Source: Candidatus Aminicenantota bacterium
GTDB taxonomy: Bacteria; Acidobacteriota; Aminicenantia; UBA2199
Direction: 5' to 3'
NCBI GenBank assembly: GCA_023136725.1
Contig: JAGLQR010000100.1
Coordinates: forward strand, 1 to 6,640
DNA: 6,640 nt
Shown: piece after piece, positions 1 to 4,777 of the stretch
How the letters are laid out: every line of letters starts with the position of its first letter
Position numbering within the stretch: position 1 is the first letter of the stretch
The notes under the pieces: generated by a model
The model's database searches: none
Told to the model about the DNA's origin: nothing
Seen by the model: only the letters and a program-made list of their open reading frames with translations
Position numbers and translations under genes: made by a program

Positions 1-450
1 AGATACTATTCAGGTAGTAACTCGATCTCATTCGGACTTGGAAAAATAGAATCAGAGAATTTTACTTCAAATCTGAATGCAACCCTTTCCATGTCTCTTA
101 TGTTTGGAAAATTCATGTCATTCTCTCCTTCGGCATCCTATACAAAAACTGATAATTTTTCTGATGACTCAACCTCCAAGATGCTGAATTTAACCCTCAG
201 CTCAGAGTTAAAATTCATCCCTAATATATTTACATTATCGATCTTCTCCTCATATTACAGCAGTGAGAGCGCTTATTCAGACTCAAAAACTTTCTCAACC
301 GATCTTAGTCTCAACTTCTTCATGGCAAAACTTTTCAAGAACAAAATAAATCCTTCACTCTCTCTGAAAGGTACATACAAAAAAGATGAGAATAGTGGAG
401 TGTCCACTGACTCAACATCAGTGTATCTGAAAGCTGATATTGCATTTTAG
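1..450 (+). CDS. C-terminal part of a beta-barrel-like outer-membrane protein (5' truncated)
   Basis: The reading frame is open from base 1 to a TAG stop at 448-450, giving 149 residues; the start lies upstream of the window. An internal ATG at 91 is not a convincing start because coding-like sequence continues before it and no ribosome-binding site precedes it. The protein is rich in Ser, Thr, Asn, Phe and Tyr. It alternates polar and hydrophobic residues in short stretches (for example SLSLKGTYKK and VYLKADIAF) separated by polar turns rich in Asp, Ser and Asn. It ends in phenylalanine, as substrates of the BAM outer-membrane assembly machinery usually do. These traits fit the last several strands of an outer-membrane beta-barrel. 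No named family or catalytic motif is recognised. The next gene begins 9 bases after the stop, so the two are probably one transcription unit. A secreted beta-rich protein that is not a barrel remains possible. Confidence 0.75.
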   Translation, partial: RYYSGSNSISFGLGKIESENFTSNLNATLSMSLMFGKFMSFSPSASYTKTDNFSDDSTSKMLNLTLSSELKFIPNIFTLSIFSSYYSSESAYSDSKTFSTDLSLNFFMAKLFKNKINPSLSLKGTYKKDENSGVSTDSTSVYLKADIAF

Positions 451-453
451 GAG
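449..453 (+). promoter_or_regulatory. Ribosome-binding site overlapping upstream stop codon
   Basis: AGGAG at 449-453 shares its first two bases with the TAG stop (448-450) of the preceding gene and lies 6 bases before the ATG at 460. It fixes the start of the PKD protein. The arrangement suggests that ribosomes terminating on the first gene help to initiate on the second. Confidence 0.8.
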
Positions 454-459
454 AACAAA

Positions 460-2238
460 ATGAAAAAATTAATTATTATCCTGATTTTCTTATTTTCAAT
501 AAATATTTATTCTGCGATCGTGGTGAACAAATCCGGGCCTTATTATGTTGGCGAATATATCGGTTTTAATAAAGATTGCCACGACTTAGATAGAGGAACA
601 TCCACATGGAATTTTGATGATGGAACAGTTTACTCATATCCTGATGACAGCGATTATGGTTGGCAGAATCACATATTTAATATTCCCGGGACTTACAAAG
701 TCAGATATACTCACGGATCAACATTTGTAACTCCATGGTGCGGCTCTACTACTGCAGCATACACAGAAAACTATGTTATTACAATTCAAGCCAGAAGAGC
801 CATTTCATTCTCCCCTGCACAACCCAAAGAGGATCAACAGGTCTATTTCCAGGCTTTGAATTATGTCACCTCATCTGTTTTGTGGGATTTTGGTGACGGG
901 ACTCAATTATGGGGTGGACATTATCAGACCCACAGATACCAGAATACCGGAGTTTACAACGTTTCGGTAACGGAAAAAGATATCAAACATACACCGGTTA
1001 CTACCGTTGTTACTGTCTCGCCCGATGACAGGTTCATTCAGGTGGCAACATCAGAGGTCCGAATAGGAGAACCGTTAACTGTATACGCAAGAAACTTTAA
1101 TGGAAAAACCATTCTCTGGAATTTCGATGACGGAACTATAGTTATCGGAGGGCATACGATTTCCCACACCTACAGCAAACCGGGGAACTATACTATAAGA
1201 GCTGTTGATGATGGGGGTACAAGTAAGAAGAGTTTCGAAACACCGGTCAATGTTTACGGGATCTCAGACGATGTTATCCTTGAAGTTGCGGAACTCCGGT
1301 TCGACAACGGAAAATATTTCATGGTAGTTCCGAGGAACTCTAATAAACTGAAACCCCTTTTGAGACTCAAAATGAGAGGAACAGGCACTATCACCGGACA
1401 ATGGCTGTATGATGGAGCCGTCTACGGATTTATCAATGAACTTTCAAGACAAGGTGAGGTCAAAGAGATAACCATGGACCAGGCCCGGCCATTACCAACA
1501 ATCGAACCGGGTGTTCATACTGTTTCCTTCCGGCTTACACGTCCTGAAGTAGATGTCGTATTTCCAACACTCAGATATTATGTTCTCCCCTATGAGATAG
1601 GGATGAATACAATATCACCTCCTGACGGCTTTGTTGCAAAGGATAATGAGATCCCGGCATTCTCATGGGATCAGCCAAAAGGCGGTGCAGCAAAATATCA
1701 GATCGCTTTTTCACATTCACTTTTTGATCTCCTTAATAACAGATCATCAGTTAAATGGACAGATGTCAAAGGCAGCCTTAGTTTTACTCCGGGAAAAGAG
1801 ATCTGGGACGGATTAAAAAGGAACAGGTGGACCTATTGGAGAGTGAAAGCTGTCGATAGTTTTAATAATACAACCGTAGAAAGCGGGATCAATGAGATAA
1901 AGATTGTGGTAGCCGAGGCGGAGATCACTTTGAACAAAGTAACAAATCTGGAAGGCAGAGAGATCAGCCTCAATGAGAACGGGATAACTTCCGGTTCCGA
2001 TATGCTCCTCATCAATGGGAAAGTGAAATACAAAGGTGATTCAAAATTCCTTATCCTGCAGATTCTTGTTAACGATAAACTGGTTGATCAGCTCCTTTTC
2101 AGAGACGTTAAGAAAAACGAAACGAGAAATTTCGAAACATCCGTACCGGGAAGGCATAAGGGGAAGATCGTGTTTCAGGTCCTGAAAACATCTTCGCCTT
2201 CTGTTATTGTAGGTATTAAAGGGATAATACTAAAATAA
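460..2238 (+). CDS. Secreted multi-domain PKD protein (three PKD repeats, Fn3-like region)
   Basis: This 592-residue protein begins with a clear Sec signal peptide (residues 1-19: two Lys, a hydrophobic core, cleavage near YSA). Three PKD-type beta-sandwich repeats follow, at about 20-110, 115-187 and 192-266. Each carries the family hallmark W-[DN]-F-[DG]-D-G-T (W50, W142, W220) and a downstream H-x-[FY]-x-x-x-G-x-Y segment. Residues 268-380 look like another beta-rich domain without a firm family. About 385-485 resembles fibronectin type III (the WTYWRVKAVD segment is typical of the penultimate strand). About 490-592 is a further beta-sandwich. Cys40 and Cys94 in the first repeat could form a disulphide after export. 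PKD and Fn3 domains generally mediate protein or carbohydrate contacts, so an extracellular structural or binding role is inferred. No enzyme domain, lipobox or C-terminal sorting signal is seen. It is probably translated in coupling with the barrel-like gene upstream. Confidence 0.9.
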   Translation: MKKLIIILIFLFSINIYSAIVVNKSGPYYVGEYIGFNKDCHDLDRGTSTWNFDDGTVYSYPDDSDYGWQNHIFNIPGTYKVRYTHGSTFVTPWCGSTTAAYTENYVITIQARRAISFSPAQPKEDQQVYFQALNYVTSSVLWDFGDGTQLWGGHYQTHRYQNTGVYNVSVTEKDIKHTPVTTVVTVSPDDRFIQVATSEVRIGEPLTVYARNFNGKTILWNFDDGTIVIGGHTISHTYSKPGNYTIRAVDDGGTSKKSFETPVNVYGISDDVILEVAELRFDNGKYFMVVPRNSNKLKPLLRLKMRGTGTITGQWLYDGAVYGFINELSRQGEVKEITMDQARPLPTIEPGVHTVSFRLTRPEVDVVFPTLRYYVLPYEIGMNTISPPDGFVAKDNEIPAFSWDQPKGGAAKYQIAFSHSLFDLLNNRSSVKWTDVKGSLSFTPGKEIWDGLKRNRWTYWRVKAVDSFNNTTVESGINEIKIVVAEAEITLNKVTNLEGREISLNENGITSGSDMLLINGKVKYKGDSKFLILQILVNDKLVDQLLFRDVKKNETRNFETSVPGRHKGKIVFQVLKTSSPSVIVGIKGIILK

Positions 2239-2253
2239 TACACTTTTAAGCGG

Positions 2254-2276
2254 CCCTGCCAGAAATATCGGCAGGG
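2254..2276 (+). terminator. GC-rich hairpin after PKD gene, possible terminator without U-tract
   Basis: CCCTGCC at 2254-2260 pairs perfectly with GGCAGGG at 2270-2276 around a 9-base loop, starting 16 bases after the PKD stop codon. The position suits a transcription terminator or a 3' mRNA-stabilising stem. No run of T follows (the next bases are TTCAGACC), so it is not a canonical intrinsic terminator. A short TTCAG/CTGAA repeat follows directly. Confidence 0.45.
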
Positions 2277-2408
2277 TTCAGACCTGAAGAGCAATTATAT
2301 CTCAATGTAAAAATACGCAGTAATATCAGTGATATTTTCATTTACTTCTAATAATTAAGACAATATTTCATTATTAAAGAAATATATAATTTTAAAAAAA
2401 AATTATTT

Positions 2409-2438
2409 TTGAGATAAAATCCGGGATGTGACCATAAT
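2409..2438 (+). promoter_or_regulatory. Predicted sigma70-like promoter for the 554-residue secreted protein
   Basis: The -35 box TTGAGA (2409-2414, 5 of 6 to consensus) and the -10 box CATAAT (2433-2438, 5 of 6) are separated by 18 bases. A nine-A tract at 2394-2402 lies just upstream and could act as an UP element. Transcription would start near 2445, leaving a leader of about 95 bases. The same A-tract context precedes the promoter near 4310, which supports the call. Confidence 0.55.
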
Positions 2439-2526
2439 ATAACTGGGAAGGGTTGATGGAACAAAAAGCGTTAATCACTTTATCTATATCCACTTTAAGA
2501 TTACTTTACATTTTTAAAGCTTACTT

Positions 2527-2533
2527 AAGGAGG
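2527..2533 (+). promoter_or_regulatory. Strong ribosome-binding site
   Basis: AAGGAGG is a near-perfect anti-16S match 5 bases before the ATG at 2539, and it fixes that start. Its strength shows that this organism uses Shine-Dalgarno initiation. Confidence 0.9.
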
Positions 2534-2538
2534 AAGAA

Positions 2539-4203
2539 ATGAAAAAAACTTTAATATTAATTATATTGAGCACTTTTTTGACATATTTTGTATTCAGCGG
2601 AACTATGACTGTAAATAAACCGAATCGCAATTCGAACTGGATCAAAGGAGAACAATACAACATTGAGTGGAATGAGATCCCGAAAGATCATCAACGTGTG
2701 AAAATCAGATTGTATGATTCCTCAGGTTCCACCAAACTCCTGGAAATTTCAAATGATACTGAAAACGATAGAACTTTCAGGTGGACAATACCGGCTTCTG
2801 TTGCTCCGGGAAGATATGTGATAAGAGTAAGAACATTAGACAACAAGGCTTCAGATGACAGTGATGTCTTTTCGATCTCGGGAATTCCCGACACTTCGGG
2901 TTCGATCAAGATTATATCCCCTACCAGTATGTGGAGCTTTACTGCAGGTGGGAACATGACAATAAAATGGAGAACGTCCGGAATAACAGGAAATGTCAGA
3001 ATTCAGTTAAAAAATGCGGCAAATGCATGGAGTCTGATCATCAGAAACACTCACTCTTATGACGGTTCCCCCCTTTCCTGGCATATACCGGACAATGTGG
3101 TACAAGGGAAATATTTTATTACTATAGATCAGGGAGAAGTGACAAGTAAGAGCGGGAATTTCACAATCAATCAGAAAACCAGTTTGATCAATGTGACCAG
3201 GCCTTTGGGAGGGGTAACAAAGTTAAAAGGAGAAATATGCAACATTGCCTGGTTCTCATCCAACATAAACAGCCATAAGGTATTGATAAGATTGATCCCC
3301 AGGGGGACCCAGAGAATCGGGAGTTTCTCTATTATCAATAGTATGACAGATAACATAAACGGAAATAATAATTACTCATGGACCATCCCGCAAAAACTCC
3401 CGAAGGGAAGATATACGATCTCTGTTGAAAAGCCGGATGGAAGTATCAAAGGGGAGAGTCGTGAATTTTCGATTGTAACCAGCAGAGGATGTGACCTTGC
3501 CATAACTTCCGCTGAATATTGCAGCGGAAAGCTTAATGTCACAATAGGGAATTACGGAGATCACTTTACAGGAGATATAGTTGTTATTATGATCTATGAT
3601 CAATTCGGGAAAGTGAAGGTTAGCGTTCCTGTTATTCAAAAGAAAAGTTTCATCCTGTTTACAGGCAAGACCATCACTTTAAACGAAACAAACAATGTTC
3701 TGAGATCTGCTGTGATCGGGTGTAAGATGAACTATATTCTGAAACTTATTCCTGACAAAAACCACCATGACACAAATGGCGCGAACAACCAGTATAACGG
3801 AGTCGCATACAAGGATTGTAATGTCAGGAATTGTGACAAACCTGATCTATGGTTCGAAAAGGTATGGGTAAAGAAAAAATATCGCAATTCAGCATTTCAG
3901 GCCGGGGATAAGGTGAAAGTACTCGCTAATTTAATCCAACTCGGAAGAGTGAATAAAAATTTCACCACAAGTCTCGTAATTTATTATCATCAAAAGCAAT
4001 TTGATCCATGGACACGTGTTACAGATAAAAGATGGTTTTTTGTTGACATCGGGAGAAAAAAAGAACTGAGCTTTACATTCACACCCGCCGAAAGAGGATA
4101 TTATGTATTCGAATGGGTCACTGATATGCATAAAGATATTGACGAAAGAGATGAGAGGAATAATAAGAAGATCGGAAGGGAATTTATCTGGGAAAAACGG
4201 TAA
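2539..4203 (+). CDS. Secreted protein with three Ser-Thr-rich GPI-anchored-type repeats and CARDB-like C-terminus
   Basis: This 554-residue protein starts with a Sec signal peptide (about 1-20, hydrophobic core, cleavage near FSG). Three related beta-sandwich repeats follow at about 23-112, 122-210 and 216-312. Each opens with a V-x-x-P or I-x-x-P element and a [KG]G-x-x-x-x-I-x-W strand. Each closes with W-[TH]-I-P, a G-[RK]-Y-x-[IV] turn and a terminal F-[ST]-I. This matches the bacterial form of the Ser-Thr-rich glycosyl-phosphatidylinositol-anchored (Kre9/KNH-like) family. In bacteria it does not imply a GPI anchor. Residues about 317-427 and 433-550 resemble CARDB-type adhesion domains; the second begins PDLWFEKVWV and ends with a D-E-R-D-E-R-N-N segment typical of the last CARDB strand region. 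Cys318, 327, 395, 427 and 432 cluster in the C-terminal half. An extracellular adhesive or scaffold role is inferred; no catalytic site is seen. It appears monocistronic, with its own promoter. Confidence 0.88.
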   Translation: MKKTLILIILSTFLTYFVFSGTMTVNKPNRNSNWIKGEQYNIEWNEIPKDHQRVKIRLYDSSGSTKLLEISNDTENDRTFRWTIPASVAPGRYVIRVRTLDNKASDDSDVFSISGIPDTSGSIKIISPTSMWSFTAGGNMTIKWRTSGITGNVRIQLKNAANAWSLIIRNTHSYDGSPLSWHIPDNVVQGKYFITIDQGEVTSKSGNFTINQKTSLINVTRPLGGVTKLKGEICNIAWFSSNINSHKVLIRLIPRGTQRIGSFSIINSMTDNINGNNNYSWTIPQKLPKGRYTISVEKPDGSIKGESREFSIVTSRGCDLAITSAEYCSGKLNVTIGNYGDHFTGDIVVIMIYDQFGKVKVSVPVIQKKSFILFTGKTITLNETNNVLRSAVIGCKMNYILKLIPDKNHHDTNGANNQYNGVAYKDCNVRNCDKPDLWFEKVWVKKKYRNSAFQAGDKVKVLANLIQLGRVNKNFTTSLVIYYHQKQFDPWTRVTDKRWFFVDIGRKKELSFTFTPAERGYYVFEWVTDMHKDIDERDERNNKKIGREFIWEKR

Positions 4204-4220
4204 TTTCTAATAATAAATTT

Positions 4221-4242
4221 TGGAATAATCATTTCAATTCCA
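4221..4242. repeat. Short inverted repeat downstream of the 554-residue gene
   Basis: TGGAAT (4221-4226) and ATTCCA (4237-4242) form a perfect 6-bp inverted repeat around a 10-base loop, 17 bases after the stop codon. No T-run follows, so terminator function is doubtful. It could equally be a protein-binding site or chance in AT-rich DNA. Confidence 0.3.
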
Positions 4243-4257
4243 TAATCTTCGGCAAAT

Positions 4258-4279
4258 AAAAAGTTCCTGTCCCCTTTTT
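4258..4279. repeat. GGGGACAGG-type motif, possible REP-like remnant or weak terminator
   Basis: On the minus strand the segment reads AAAAAGGGGACAGGAACTTT, with AAAAAG (4258-4263) and CTTTTT (4274-4279) as inverted ends around a 10-base centre. From recollection, AAAAGGGGACAGG-type strings occur repeatedly in intergenic DNA of many bacteria and resemble short palindromes linked to REP-associated tyrosine (Y1) transposases. Only one copy lies in this window. The stem is AT-rich apart from one G-C pair and ends in five T on the + strand, so a weak intrinsic terminator for the upstream gene is an alternative. Confidence 0.35.
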
Positions 4280-4294
4280 GTCACCATTATTTCG

Positions 4295-4337
4295 TTTAAA
4301 AAAAAATTATTGACTTTAATAAAAAGTAGTATATAAT
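4295..4337 (+). promoter_or_regulatory. Strong sigma70-like promoter with A-tract for the small membrane protein and TonB receptor unit
   Basis: The -35 box TTGACT (4310-4315, 5 of 6) and a perfect -10 box TATAAT (4332-4337) are 16 bases apart. A nine-A tract (4298-4306) lies immediately upstream, in the same 17-base context found before the promoter near 2409. Transcription should start near 4344, just ahead of the inverted repeat at 4351-4372. This is the best promoter match in the window. Confidence 0.72.
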
Positions 4338-4350
4338 TTAGAATACCAAT

Positions 4351-4372
4351 AATGTTAGTCTTGCCTAACATT
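4351..4372. promoter_or_regulatory. Perfect 8-bp inverted repeat, candidate operator or 5' hairpin
   Basis: AATGTTAG (4351-4358) and CTAACATT (4365-4372) are exact inverted repeats around the 6-base centre TCTTGC. The repeat lies about 14 bases downstream of the -10 box and 9 bases upstream of the preferred ATG at 4382. It could bind a dimeric repressor that blocks transcription, or fold at the mRNA 5' end and control initiation of the small gene. The half-site GTTAG/CTAAC recalls the core of DtxR-family metal-regulator operators, but the 6-base spacing differs from the DtxR consensus, so the regulator is unassigned. Confidence 0.6.
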
Positions 4373-4381
4373 TGGCTGAAT

Positions 4382-4654
4382 ATGAAAAAAAAGACATTTT
4401 TTCTGTTTCTTATTTTTTTTACTATTTTAACCACCGGTATAGATTTTTTTCATACCGAAACAACTTTCGAAATTTATGAGACCGATTGTCCTGCCTGTTT
4501 ATTTGAACGGTCACTTTCATTAACCCCGAACATAACAATAATTGTTTTAATTTTCACAAGCATCTTTTTGTTTTTATTAGTCAAACATGATGATTCTATA
4601 AATTTAAGTTTTGTCATCTTTTCCATAAAAAATAAATCACCGCCATTAATCTGA
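4382..4654 (+). CDS. Small membrane protein with His...Cys-x-x-Cys loop, upstream of TonB receptor
   Basis: The protein has 90 residues. A first hydrophobic segment (about 5-20) follows three lysines and could be a signal anchor or signal peptide. A polar loop (21-50) contains His24, Cys36 and Cys39 in the context D-C-P-A-C-L-F-E. A second membrane segment spans about 51-67, and a short polar tail follows. The loop should face the periplasm if the Lys-rich end stays inside. Small proteins of this layout (hydrophobic N-terminus, His, then C-x-x-C, as in the DUF2946-like group) are, to my recollection, often found beside TonB-dependent receptors; membership here is inferred. An in-frame ATG at 4352 would add ten residues but lies inside the inverted repeat and only about 8 bases after the expected transcription start, so 4382 is preferred. 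Neither start has a visible Shine-Dalgarno site, unlike the neighbouring genes, so weak or structured initiation is likely. Metal binding or relay is a hypothesis. Confidence 0.68.
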   Translation: MKKKTFFLFLIFFTILTTGIDFFHTETTFEIYETDCPACLFERSLSLTPNITIIVLIFTSIFLFLLVKHDDSINLSFVIFSIKNKSPPLI

Positions 4655-4765
4655 ATTTCATACAATTTTAAATCAGACTTTACATTAATGTTCCTATGGG
4701 AATAGCAGTGTAAATTCACTATTTTTGCTTTGGCATATTAAATAATAATAGAAATAAGATCTATT

Positions 4766-4771
4766 AAGGAG
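4766..4771 (+). promoter_or_regulatory. Ribosome-binding site of the TonB-dependent receptor
   Basis: AAGGAG lies 6 bases before the ATG at 4778. It fixes the start and gives a signal-peptide-like N-terminus. No convincing separate promoter was found in the 123-base gap (4655-4777), so co-transcription with the small membrane protein is favoured. Confidence 0.85.
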
Positions 4772-4777
4772 AAAAAC

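Larger units (their letters stand above)
2239..2538. other. Intergenic region with hairpin and promoter
   Basis: This 300-base gap has no convincing gene on either strand. From left to right it holds a GC-rich hairpin (2254-2276), a small TTCAG/CTGAA inverted repeat (2277-2288), a very AT-rich stretch (about 2330-2410) ending in a nine-A tract, a sigma70-like promoter (2409-2438), and a leader of roughly 95 bases ending in the strong ribosome-binding site at 2527. No known riboswitch core was recognised in the leader. Confidence 0.7.

Noticed and set aside
1833..2033. Open frame on the minus strand inside the PKD gene
   Set aside because: It is fully antisense to a gene with clear domains, has no ribosome-binding site or family resemblance, and looks like a by-product of the coding strand.
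2493..2519. CTTTAA/TTAAAG inverted repeat in the leader of the 554-residue gene
   Set aside because: The stem is six AT-rich base pairs with a 15-base loop, too weak to support a riboswitch or attenuator call, and no conserved riboswitch core was recognised.
2539..4203. True GPI anchoring of the 554-residue protein
   Set aside because: The family name comes from fungal members. Bacteria lack GPI anchors, and this protein ends in a charged tail without a hydrophobic C-terminal signal.
4352..4381. Earlier in-frame ATG extending the small membrane protein by ten residues
   Set aside because: It lies inside the inverted repeat, only about 8 bases after the expected transcription start, has no ribosome-binding site, and puts a mixed ten-residue segment ahead of a good Lys-rich membrane-signal start.
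4338..4381. Fur box upstream of the receptor unit
   Set aside because: The inverted repeat does not match the GATAAT-type Fur consensus. Its half-sites are GTTAG/CTAAC, so assigning Fur would be unsupported.
4234..4719. Minus-strand open frames across the receptor promoter and small gene
   Set aside because: Their Lys/Phe/Ile-rich translations come from the AT-rich DNA. They run antisense to a strong promoter and a plausible + strand gene and have no start signals.
4655..4777. Separate promoter for the TonB receptor
   Set aside because: TTGCTT at 4725-4730 has no acceptable -10 box at 16-18 bases, so the gap offers no convincing sigma70-like promoter.
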